Assembly: GCF_010731795.1 (NCBI RefSeq)
Contig: NZ_AP022591.1
Span: forward strand, 1,674,001-1,738,000
DNA length: 64,000 nucleotides
Source of the DNA: Mycolicibacterium celeriflavum
GTDB taxonomy: Bacteria; Actinomycetota; Actinomycetes; Mycobacteriales; Mycobacteriaceae
Direction: 5' to 3'
Positions 8,653 through 17,366 of this stretch are shown piece by piece. A model generated the notes under the pieces. The model ran no database searches. It was given only the letters and a program-made list of their open reading frames with translations, and was not told the origin of the DNA. Within the stretch, counting starts at the first letter, position 1; every line of letters starts with the position of its first letter. The translations under genes were made by a program, and so were the position numbers.

Positions 8653-10166
8653 CCGATCCGCGCCGAGTGACACACGCCGCGCCGACCGGCGCCCCGGTCG
8701 CGGCCGCGCTGCCGGACAGACCGCATGTGGTGGTCATCGGCGCGGGCATCGCCGGCCTGGCCGCGGCCACCGGTCTCGCCGAACGTGGGGTGCGCGTCGA
8801 TGTCCTCGAACGCGAGCCCTACCTCGGTGGCCGCGTCGGAGGCTGGACCGAGTCGCTCGAAGACGGCACTCCGGTCGCCATGAACCGCGGCTTCCACGCA
8901 TTCTTCCGGCAGTACTACAACCTGCGGAACCTGTTGCGGCGCATCGGTCCTGCCCTGCGGATGCTCAGTCCCGTGCTGGACTACCCGCTGGTCGACGCGC
9001 ACGGCAGGCGCGACACCTTCCGCGGTCTGCCGCGCACCCCACCGTTGAACGCGCTGGCCTTCGCGCTGCGCAGCCCCACCTTCCGGTTGCGCGACCTGGC
9101 GCGGCTCAATGCCCGCGCCGCAGCACCGTTGGCCGCGGTCGCGGTGCCCGGGATCTATCACGAGCTGGACCACCTCGATGCCGACACTTTCCTGCGCGAC
9201 ATCAACTTTCCCGAGCCCGCACGCCACCTGGCCTTCGAGGTGTTCTCGAGAAGCTTCTTCTCCAAGCCGGCCGACCTCTCCGCCGCGGAGTTGGCGACGA
9301 TGTTCCACATCTACTTCCTCGGCTCCAGCGAAGGCCTGGTCTTCGACGTCGCGAACGCCAACTTCGATGCGGCGCTGTGGAATCCACTGCGGTCATATCT
9401 GGATTCGCTGGGAGTGCGCATGCACACCGGAGTGTCGGCGACCGAGGTGCGCAGCGGTGCCCGCTTCGTCGTGCGCTCGGACGGCGGCGACCGCATCGAG
9501 GCGGACGGAGTCGTGCTCGCGACCGACGTGGCGGGTCTGCAGCGCATCGTCGACGCCTCGCCTTCCCTCGGCGACGCGGATTGGCGATCCCGGATCGCAG
9601 CGATGCGCACCGCGGCACCGTTCGTCGTACAGCGACTGTGGCTGGACCGGCCGGTGAATGCGGACCGCGCCGCGTTTCTCGGGACGGGCGGGCGACCGCC
9701 GCTGGACAATGTCAGCGTGCTCCAGAGATACGAGCGTGAGGCCCTGGCCTGGTCGCGTCGCACCGGCGGCTCCGTGGTGGAGTTGCATTCGTACGCGGTC
9801 ACCGACGGGCCGTCCGACGTGCGTGAGCGGATGCCGGTGCGGATGCGCGAACTGTATCCCGAGACCGCCGGCGCCAACATCCTCGGTGAGCGGGTGCTGT
9901 GCCGCCAGGATTGCCCGCGCTTCGCCCCTGGCGACTTCGCGCGCCGCCCGACGGTCGCGACACCGCAGGCCGGTTTGGTGTTGGCCGGCGACGGTATCCG
10001 CGTCGACCTGCCGGTCGCACTGATGGAGCGGGCCGCCACCACCGGATGGTCGGCGGCCAATCTGCTCCTCGAGCGCTTCGGTCTCACCGGACACGATCTG
10101 CACACCGTGCCGACCCAGGGCCGCTTCGCACCGCTGCGACGGCTGGCCGAAAGGCAGCTCACATGA
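8649..10166 (+). CDS. crtU: Carotene desaturase/methyl-migrase, probable isorenieratene synthase
   Basis: CrtU turns the beta-ionone rings of beta-carotene into aromatic phi-rings by desaturation and a methyl shift, giving isorenieratene (leprotene). The 505-residue flavoprotein has VVVIGAGIAGLAAATGLAERG (about residues 27-47), GGRVGGW, and MNRGFHAFFRQYYNLRNLL, which I recognise as typical of CrtU/CruE enzymes rather than CrtI. The C-terminal FAD segment is GLVLAGDGIRVDLPVALMERA. It overlaps the crtT-like stop and the Rieske gene start. A desaturase acting on another carotenoid is the alternative, but the crtYcYd-crtT-crtU order supports the aromatic pathway known in M. aurum. Confidence 0.82.
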   Translation: MTDPRRVTHAAPTGAPVAAALPDRPHVVVIGAGIAGLAAATGLAERGVRVDVLEREPYLGGRVGGWTESLEDGTPVAMNRGFHAFFRQYYNLRNLLRRIGPALRMLSPVLDYPLVDAHGRRDTFRGLPRTPPLNALAFALRSPTFRLRDLARLNARAAAPLAAVAVPGIYHELDHLDADTFLRDINFPEPARHLAFEVFSRSFFSKPADLSAAELATMFHIYFLGSSEGLVFDVANANFDAALWNPLRSYLDSLGVRMHTGVSATEVRSGARFVVRSDGGDRIEADGVVLATDVAGLQRIVDASPSLGDADWRSRIAAMRTAAPFVVQRLWLDRPVNADRAAFLGTGGRPPLDNVSVLQRYEREALAWSRRTGGSVVELHSYAVTDGPSDVRERMPVRMRELYPETAGANILGERVLCRQDCPRFAPGDFARRPTVATPQAGLVLAGDGIRVDLPVALMERAATTGWSAANLLLERFGLTGHDLHTVPTQGRFAPLRRLAERQLT

Positions 10167-11170
10167 GCATGCTCGCGGAGCTGAAAGCCCGGTTGGCGAA
10201 AACCACACCCTTCGAGGTGCTTCCACGCGCTCCGTGGTCCGGACAGCGGCCCACCTACCGCGACGCCGAACCGGCGGTCATCCATTCCGCGCTGCGACGC
10301 TCCCAGCGCAGGCCCAGCGGAAACTGGTATGCGTTCGCCGCCAGCGACACCATCGACAAGCGTCCGGTCGGCGCCACGGTCGGTGGGATCGAACTGGTCG
10401 CCTGGCGCACCCGGGACGGCGCGCTCGCGGTCGGGCCCGCGGCCTGCCCACACCTCGGCGCGGACCTTTCGACGGGAACGAACGATTGCGGAACGTTGAT
10501 CTGCCCGTGGCACGGCTTGCGCTTCGGCGGCGCCCGGACATGGAGTTGGCGACCCTATCCGGCGCATGACGACGGGGTGCTCGCCTGGGTCCGGCTCGAC
10601 GCCCTCGGCGGTGAAACACCCACGGCGGCACCGATATTGCCGAAGCGGCCGCGTGGGCCGCAGCTGTCCGCTGTGACGCGGTTGGTCGGCACCTGCGAAC
10701 CCGGCGACGTGATCGCCAACCGGCTCGACCCCTGGCACGGCGCGTGGTTCCACCCGTACTCCTTCACGCGGCTCGAGGTGCTTTCCTCGCCGGCCGCCGA
10801 CGACGAGCTGGCGGAGGAGGCGGACCGCTTCCTGGTCGCCGTCACATTTCGGATCGGTCGTCTGGGTGTCCCCGTGATCGCGGAGTTCAGCACTCCGGAG
10901 CCGCGCACGATCGTGATGCGCATCATCGACGGCGAAGGTGCAGGCAGCGTGGTGGAAACGCACGCGACCCCACTCGGGACCGATGGCGACGGATCACCTC
11001 GCACCGCGGTGATCGAAGCGGTCATCGCGCACTCCGACCGTCCCGGTTTCGTCCATGCGCTGCGCGGTGCACCGTTGATCACCCCGGTCATGCGACGGGC
11101 GGCCACGCGGCTGTGGCGCGACGACCTCGCCTACGCCGAGCGGCTCTATCGTCTCCGCAACCGGTCCTGA
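10163..11170 (+). CDS. Rieske [2Fe-2S] protein with DUF5914-type C-terminal domain
   Basis: The Rieske cluster ligands are C95/H97 (CPHLGAD) and C114/H117 (CPWHGL), the CxH-x16-CxxH pattern. After the Rieske domain, residues ~160-330 look like the DUF5914 region, with conserved HGAWFHPYSF, rather than a standard ring-hydroxylating oxygenase domain; I see no clear 2-His-1-carboxylate iron site. The 335-residue gene is last in the carotenoid operon and starts inside the crtU stop (ATGA). By position it may pass electrons to, or oxygenate the product of, CrtU; that is inference. In cyanobacterial synechoxanthin synthesis a Rieske-containing protein (CruH) acts together with a CrtU homologue, a useful precedent. 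Confidence 0.8.
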   Translation: MSMLAELKARLAKTTPFEVLPRAPWSGQRPTYRDAEPAVIHSALRRSQRRPSGNWYAFAASDTIDKRPVGATVGGIELVAWRTRDGALAVGPAACPHLGADLSTGTNDCGTLICPWHGLRFGGARTWSWRPYPAHDDGVLAWVRLDALGGETPTAAPILPKRPRGPQLSAVTRLVGTCEPGDVIANRLDPWHGAWFHPYSFTRLEVLSSPAADDELAEEADRFLVAVTFRIGRLGVPVIAEFSTPEPRTIVMRIIDGEGAGSVVETHATPLGTDGDGSPRTAVIEAVIAHSDRPGFVHALRGAPLITPVMRRAATRLWRDDLAYAERLYRLRNRS

Positions 11171-11177
11171 GTCTTCG

Positions 11178-11750
11178 CTACTCGCTGATGAACTGGGGCC
11201 ACGATCCGTGCAAGTAGCGCTCGTCGAGTAGCGGTATCTGATCCATGGCCCACGGGCTGATCGACCACGGCAGTCCGACGGCCGAGCGAAGCTGCTTCCA
11301 GGAGACCCACATCCATTCCATGACCTCGTCCGGATCGGGTTGAAGCCGGTCGTCGCAGCGGGCGAAGAACACCGGGCAGATCTCGTTCTCGACGGTGCCG
11401 TCCGCGGCCACGGCGCGATACCGGAAGTCGGGCAGCACGCATACCAGCGACTCGATCGACACACCCAGTTCCTGTGCGGCACGGCGGCGCACCGCGTTGT
11501 CGACCTGCTCCCCCGGTGCCGGATGTCCACAGAACGAGTTCGACCACACCCCCGGCCATGTCGTCTTTCCCAGAGCGCGACGGGTCAGCAGCACGTGACC
11601 GTCCGCGTCGAACAGGTAACAGGAAAACCCCAAGTGCAGGGGTGTCGCGGCGTGGTGGACGGTCGTCTTGGACGCGGTGCCGATGTGGCGCCCGTCCTCG
11701 TCGAGCAGCACAACGGACTCATCCGTCGTGGCGGTGGTCGATGATGACAC
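11178..11750 (-). CDS. idi: Isopentenyl-diphosphate delta-isomerase, type I
   Basis: Idi interconverts isopentenyl and dimethylallyl diphosphate, supplying the allylic starter for CrtE. The 190-residue protein shows the NUDIX-fold IPP isomerase features: PLHLGFSCYLFD, TWPGVWSNSFCGHP with the catalytic Cys, and the metal/catalytic Glu region EVMEWMWVSW. I start it at GTG 11750, the only start that gives the usual N-terminus; a longer in-frame reading through litR is not credible. TATGTA (minus strand, 11757-11762) sits 6 nt upstream and could be the -10 of a near-leaderless transcript. It converges on the carotenoid operon and is the only step of isoprenoid supply in the island. Confidence 0.93.
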   Translation of the reverse strand: MSSSTTATTDESVVLLDEDGRHIGTASKTTVHHAATPLHLGFSCYLFDADGHVLLTRRALGKTTWPGVWSNSFCGHPAPGEQVDNAVRRRAAQELGVSIESLVCVLPDFRYRAVAADGTVENEICPVFFARCDDRLQPDPDEVMEWMWVSWKQLRSAVGLPWSISPWAMDQIPLLDERYLHGSWPQFISE

Positions 11751-11778
11751 CTCAGATACATACCCAGAACGGGGCCAA

Positions 11779-11800
11779 CCGACGCGAAGTCGATGCGCAG
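11779..11800. promoter_or_regulatory. Candidate LitR operator in the idi promoter region
   Basis: Tandem 11-bp units CCGACGCGAAG (11779-11789) and TCGATGCGCAG (11790-11800). The 20 bases from 11781 match the crtE-upstream site (from 3552) at 17 of 20 positions. The site lies about 30-50 bp upstream of the idi start codon, where a -35 element would be, so binding should block idi transcription. It sits in the 53-bp gap between litR and idi. Confidence 0.6.
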
Positions 11801-11803
11801 GCG

Positions 11804-12640
11804 TCACGAGCCCGGTACGCAGCACTGCACGGCCTCGCGCAGGCTGTGCACGCGCACGCCCGGCTTCACCTCGGGCAGGGCCTCCCACCCCGGGCCGCCG
11901 AGCAGTACCTCGGCACCAGCGGCTGCCGCCCGAACCATTTCCCGGTCGGCGGTCTCGGCGGTCTGCGACCACAACATCACCGTGACAGGCGGTCGCACTC
12001 GGGCGATCGCGTCGGTCAGCGCCGGCAGCGGAACGTCCGCGCCCAGTGTCAGCGCGCCGTGCCCACGCTCCCCGAGCGCGGCGCGCAGTGCCTCGAGCGG
12101 CAGGGCGTGCGTCTCCCGCGAAGTGCACGCCAAGACCACGGACGTCGACGGATCGAGCGGCGCGAGCGGCGCCCGCTGCAGCGCCCGCGACACCGCCCAA
12201 GACAGCGCGTGCTCGACATCGATACACCCGCCGCTCGCATCCTGCCTGGCAACGATGGCCGCGAACGCCGGCCGCACGATCAGGTCCCACGTATCGAGCA
12301 CGCCGAAGTGCCGCAGATGCGACTCCAGCAGCCGGCCCAGCGCAACGAGGTCGAGTTCGAACGCGGCCGACAACAACGAGTCGACGTCGCCACGCGGGAG
12401 CATGACGGAGTCCATCGCCAGTCGCGCCGCGCTGCGCGCGCTGGTGCCCTGGCCGATCAGCTCGTGCATCTGCCGCACGACGACGACGTCGTTCTCGCTG
12501 TAGAGCCGGTGCCGGCCGGGGCGGTGGCGCGATGGGCCGACGCCGTAGCGCTGACTCCAACTGCGCAGCGTCGCCGTTGGGACACCGACACGTTCGGCTA
12601 CGACGCGGACCGTGTACCTGGGCTTGTCAGCGTCGTCCAT
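11804..12640 (-). CDS. litR: MerR-family regulator with B12-binding domain, LitR/CarH-like
   Basis: The N-terminal ~75 residues form a MerR helix-turn-helix (YTVRVVAERVGVPTATLRSWSQRYGV...GRHRLYSENDVVVV). The rest resembles the cobalamin-binding light sensor of CarH/LitR: ESHLRHFGVLDTW helix region, VEHALSWA (the EH of the Wx9EH motif), the lower-ligand motif ETHALP (ExHxxx) and the loop LLGGPGWE. CarH proteins bind adenosylcobalamin in the dark, repress carotenoid genes as tetramers, and release DNA on illumination. The Trp of Wx9EH appears to be Gln here. The gene lies beside idi and the crt operon. Tandem 11-bp repeats overlap its own promoter, suggesting autorepression. Confidence 0.85.
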   Translation of the reverse strand: MDDADKPRYTVRVVAERVGVPTATLRSWSQRYGVGPSRHRPGRHRLYSENDVVVVRQMHELIGQGTSARSAARLAMDSVMLPRGDVDSLLSAAFELDLVALGRLLESHLRHFGVLDTWDLIVRPAFAAIVARQDASGGCIDVEHALSWAVSRALQRAPLAPLDPSTSVVLACTSRETHALPLEALRAALGERGHGALTLGADVPLPALTDAIARVRPPVTVMLWSQTAETADREMVRAAAAGAEVLLGGPGWEALPEVKPGVRVHSLREAVQCCVPGS

Positions 12641-12670
12641 CGGGCTTTGCGCTGCGGTGTCGACCTCGTC

Positions 12671-12698
12671 ACAGTAAACCCGGCGGCGAAGCCATCAA
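12671..12698 (-). promoter_or_regulatory. Predicted litR promoter
   Basis: On the minus strand, TTGATG (12693-12698) is followed after 16 bp by TACTGT (12671-12676), a reasonable sigma-A type promoter placing the transcript start near 12664, about 25 nt ahead of the litR ATG. The -35 element is overlapped by the 11-bp repeats at 12695-12716. Confidence 0.5.
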
Positions 12699-12716
12699 CG
12701 CACAACCGATGCAGCG
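12695..12716. promoter_or_regulatory. Candidate LitR operator in the litR promoter
   Basis: Tandem units TCAACGCACAA (12695-12705) and CCGATGCAGCG (12706-12716) fit the same YCRAYGCRNMR pattern and 11-bp period as the crtE and idi sites, although they are the most divergent pair. They overlap the predicted litR -35 element, consistent with autoregulation, and also lie about 50-70 bp upstream of the divergent gene at 12765. Confidence 0.5.
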
Positions 12717-12764
12717 ATTCGTCTACTGGATATTGCGGAGCCGCGAAGCGGGTAACTGTAGCTC

Positions 12765-13199
12765 ATGACCGATCAGAAGCAGGACCACAACAGCCGTCCC
12801 GAGGGACTCGACGACGCGACGGTCGAAGCCGTCGGCGCCGTGTCCGAGGCGCTGGAGTGGGTGGAACGCGCGCGCGGCGGACTGTATTCGTTCCATCAGT
12901 TGATGGGGCGGGCGGACCTTCTGCTCGGCGAGGCCTGCGACAAATTGCGCGACGCCGGTCACGCCGCGGTCGCCGACCGGCTCCAGGACGAACTCGTCGG
13001 TCGCAATATCCTCCACGGCCGCTGGACGTTCCAGATCGTCGAGGAGTTCGACGACTGCTACTGGTCGGTGTTCCGCGACCACGAACGCCGGGTGCGCGAC
13101 GAGCTACAGCAGGGCCGCAGACACGTATACGAGTCCGAGATGAAGGAGCGGCGCCGGACCCACGGCAAGCCGGGTCACGAACGCCGCCCCCACGAGTGA
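12765..13199 (+). CDS. Conserved hypothetical protein (144 aa)
   Basis: Function unknown. The protein is hydrophilic, predicted mostly helical and without signal peptide or membrane segment. Visible landmarks are EALEWVERARGGLYSFHQLMG in the first half, RNILHGRWTFQIVEEFDDCYW in the middle and a very basic tail (RRHVYESEMKERRRTHGKPGHERR). I recall similar proteins in many mycobacteria near ilvC. The ATG has no ribosome site, but GTAACT lies 7 nt ahead and could be the -10 of a leaderless transcript. It is divergent from litR and converges on ilvC, with a strong hairpin between the two stops. Confidence 0.75.
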   Translation: MTDQKQDHNSRPEGLDDATVEAVGAVSEALEWVERARGGLYSFHQLMGRADLLLGEACDKLRDAGHAAVADRLQDELVGRNILHGRWTFQIVEEFDDCYWSVFRDHERRVRDELQQGRRHVYESEMKERRRTHGKPGHERRPHE

Positions 13200-13244
13200 T
13201 TTGTGGAGTTTTGGCGGCGCTCACCGCCGCTGCGGCTCCACAAA
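13200..13244. terminator. Bidirectional hairpin between the hypothetical gene and ilvC
   Basis: TTTGTGGAG (13200-13208) and CTCCACAAA (13236-13244) form a perfect 9-bp outer stem that encloses a GGCGG/CCGCC inner stem. It lies exactly between two convergent stop codons (13199 and 13251). No long U-tract follows on either strand, which is common for mycobacterial terminators. Confidence 0.6.
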
Positions 13245-13250
13245 CCGCCG

Positions 13251-14810
<1,560 letters not shown>

Positions 14811-14814
<4 letters not shown>

Positions 14815-16679
14815 GCGTGGCCTTCTTCCGGATCATCGAACAGCGGACGGATACCGCGGGCGGCCTGGATCTCATCGTTGCTGGTGCCCGCCGCGACCAT
14901 GGGCCACACCTGGGCGTCCGCGCCGACGATGAAGTCGATCACCACCGGGCGGTCGTTGATCTCACGCGCCTGCCTGATCACATCCTCGACGTCTTCGGCT
15001 CGCTCACAACGCAACCCGACGCAGCCCAGCGCCTCGGCCAGCTTGACGAAGTCCGGGATGCGACGGCTGTGCGTGGCCAGATCCGTTTGGCTGTACCGCT
15101 CTTCGTAGAACAGCGTCTGCCACTGCCGCACCATGCCGAGGTTGCCGTTGTTGATGAGCGCCACCTTGATGGGCGCACCCTCGACGGCGCAGGTGGCCAA
15201 CTCCTGGTTGGTCATCTGGAAACAACCGTCGCCGTCGATGGCCCACACCTCGGCCTCCGGGCGGCCGAACTTGGCCCCCATCGCCGCGGGCACGGCGAAG
15301 CCCATGGTGCCCAGGCCGCCGGAATTGAGCCACGTCTTCGGGTTCTCGTAGGAGATGAACTGCGCGGCCCACATCTGGTGCTGGCCGACGCCCGCGACGT
15401 ACACCGCCTCCGGCCCGGCCATCTTGCCGAGCGTCTCGATCACGTACTCCGGCGACAGGCTGCCGTCGCTCTGCGGCCCGTAACTCAACGGGTAGGTCGA
15501 CTGCACGCCGCGCAGGTACTCCAGCCAGTTCTCGATGTGGATCGCGCTGACGGTGCTGTCCCGGCGCAGGGCCGCGATCAGGTCGACGATCACCGCCTTG
15601 ACGTCACCGACGATCGGGACGTCGGCGTGGCGGTTCTTGCCGATCTCGGCCGGGTCGATGTCGGCGTGGATCACCTTGGCCTCGGGCGCAAAGGAATCCA
15701 GCCGCCCGGTCACCCGGTCGTCGAAGCGGGTGCCCAGCGCGATCAACAGGTCGCTGCGCTGCAGCGCGGCCACCGCGGCCACCGTGCCGTGCATGCCCGG
15801 CATGCCCATGTTCTGCGGATGGCTGTCGGGGAACGCGCCGCGCGCCATCAGCGTGGTGACGACGGGTATGCCGGTCAGCTCGGCCAGCTCCAGCAGCTCG
15901 GCGCTGGCCTCGCCGCGGATCACGCCGCCGCCGACGTAGAGCACCGGCTTGCGGGCCGCCACGATCAGCTTGGCGGCCTCGCGGATCTGACGACTGTGCG
16001 GTTTGGTGTTGGGCTTGTAGCCGGGCAGGTCGATGCGCGGCGGCCAGCTGAACGTGCACTGGGCCTGCAGGACGTCCTTGGGGATGTCGACGAGCACCGG
16101 ACCGGGGCGGCCCGACGACGCGATATGGAACGCCTCGGCGATCGCCTGCGGGATCTCGTCGCCGCTGCGCACCAGGAAGTTGTGCTTGGTGATCGGCATC
16201 GTGATGCCGGAGATATCGGCCTCCTGGAACGCGTCGGTGCCGATCAGGCCGCGACCGACCTGGCCGGTGATCGCCACCACGGGGATCGAGTCCATGTGCG
16301 CATCGGCCAGCGGCGTGACGAGGTTCGTGGCGCCGGGACCGGAGGTGGCCATCATCACGCCGACCTTGCCGGTCGCGTGCGCGTATCCGCTGGCGGCGTG
16401 TCCCGCGCCCTGCTCATGGCGGACCAGCACATGGCGCAGTTTCTGCGAGTCGAACAGCGGGTCGTACACCGGGAGCACCGCGCCGCCGGGGATCCCGAAG
16501 ATCGTGTCGACGTCGAGTTCCTCGAGCGATCGGATCACCGCCTCGGCGCCGGTCATCTGTTGCGGTGCAAGCCGTTTGGCTGGCGTGGGCGCCGGCTTCG
16601 CCGCCGGTTTCGCGGCATGTCCGTCATCGGGCACGGTGGCCGCCGCTTGCTCCAGCGGTCGGGTGGTTGGTGCGCTCAC
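14811..16679 (-). CDS. ilvB: Acetolactate synthase large (catalytic) subunit
   Basis: This thiamine-diphosphate and FAD enzyme condenses two pyruvates, or pyruvate and 2-ketobutyrate, in branched-chain amino acid synthesis. The 622-residue protein has an Ala/Pro-rich extension of ~40 residues, then the TPP domain with the catalytic Glu ([16 protein letters not shown]), the central FAD domain, and the TPP-Mg motif [19 protein letters not shown]...[11 protein letters not shown]. The GTG start at 16679 has AGGAG upstream with about 10-nt spacing. It is the first structural gene of ilvBNC and is preceded by a leader peptide and an intrinsic terminator. Confidence 0.97.
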
Positions 16680-16745
16680 GGTGTTCGTTCTCCTAAATCC
16701 TGTTCCGGATCCGTATCTAGGGTCTCAAATCAGTGGTCGGGCAAG

Positions 16746-16780
16746 AAAAAACCCCCGTCAGCTGGACTGCTGTACGAGGG
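16746..16780 (-). terminator. Intrinsic terminator in the ilvB leader (attenuator)
   Basis: On the minus strand a hairpin of CCCTCGT-CAGC paired with GCTG-ACGGGGG (one bulged A, one T-G pair, 6-nt loop; 16752-16780) is followed directly by six U residues (16746-16751). It ends 67 nt before the ilvB start codon and begins 20 nt after the leader-peptide stop, the layout of a transcription attenuator controlled by leader translation. Confidence 0.85.
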
Positions 16781-16800
16781 TCGCGCGTCAGTGCCGGTGG

Positions 16801-16872
16801 TTATGCCCGAGTAAGGGCAAGCGCGGCATCAACGCGCTTCCCAATTACTACGAGCAACCCCACGGCGTGCAT
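16801..16872 (-). CDS. ilvB leader peptide (23 aa), branched-chain-rich
   Basis: This short reading frame encodes a 23-residue peptide beginning MHAVGLLVVIGK and ending ALALTRA. It contains three Val (a fourth later), four Leu and one Ile, with a run of GLLVVI, so its translation would stall when charged branched-chain tRNAs are scarce. It stops 20 nt before an intrinsic terminator that precedes ilvB. A promoter-like pair places the transcript start within a few bases of its ATG, so the leader would be translated with almost no 5' untranslated region. Similar ilvB leader peptides are known in Corynebacterium and other actinobacteria. The assignment rests on composition and position. Confidence 0.8.
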   Translation of the reverse strand: MHAVGLLVVIGKRVDAALALTRA

Positions 16873-16880
16873 AACCGTCG

Positions 16881-16910
16881 ACGGTAGCCTCCGCACTGGT
16901 CACAGGTCAA
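16881..16910 (-). promoter_or_regulatory. Predicted ilvB operon promoter
   Basis: On the minus strand TTGACC (16905-16910) and TACCGT (16881-16886) are separated by 18 bp, a good sigma-A type match. The expected transcription start is 16873-16875, directly ahead of the leader-peptide ATG at 16872. Confidence 0.6.
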
Positions 16911-16970
16911 ATTGCGGCGCCGCGGCGGTCGATTTCCGGGCCCGGGGCGCAGCGGTGCGAAGATGGCCAG

Positions 16971-17366
16971 GTGAGTCCAGACGCCGAACCCGCCCCCGTC
17001 GTCATCCGAATCTCGCCGATGGCGCATTTCGCGGTGGGATTTCTGGCGCTGGGCCTGCTTTCGCTGGTCCTGGCGGGGCTGACCTGGGTGGCCGTCCTGT
17101 TGATCGTTCCGATCGGACTGTCGATCTATGTCGTGCGCTATCGCACCGTTGCCGACCGCGACACGGTCACCGCGCGATCCTTACTGGGCAGCGAGACGGT
17201 GAGATGGGACGACGTCGACGGTCTGCGGTTCGGTAAGGGGTCTTCGGCCTACGCCCATCTCAAGGACGGTCGAGACCTGCGTCTCCCGGCGGTGACGTTC
17301 GCGACGCTGCCACTGTTGACCGAGGCCAGCGGCGGCCGCGTGCCGAACCCGTATTCGCAGGGTTAG
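16971..17366 (+). CDS. cfp6: PH-domain membrane protein, low-molecular-weight antigen CFP6 type
   Basis: A 131-residue protein with two adjacent hydrophobic helices (about residues 15-55; FAVGFLALGLLSLVLAGL and VAVLLIVPIGLSIYVV) and a C-terminal bacterial PH-like (bPH) domain with RWDDVDGLRFGKGSSAYAHLKDGRDLRLPAV. The position between ilvB and the DoxX gene is that of M. tuberculosis Rv3004 (cfp6). The molecular role is unknown. Translation starts at GTG 16971. Its stop overlaps the convergent doxX-like stop by 3 bases. Confidence 0.85.
   Translation: MSPDAEPAPVVIRISPMAHFAVGFLALGLLSLVLAGLTWVAVLLIVPIGLSIYVVRYRTVADRDTVTARSLLGSETVRWDDVDGLRFGKGSSAYAHLKDGRDLRLPAVTFATLPLLTEASGGRVPNPYSQG

Noticed and set aside
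11178-12560. A 460-codon reading that would fuse idi to an N-terminal extension through litR
   Set aside because: The added residues lie in a different frame of litR and are Arg/Ala-rich noise; idi starts normally at GTG 11750.
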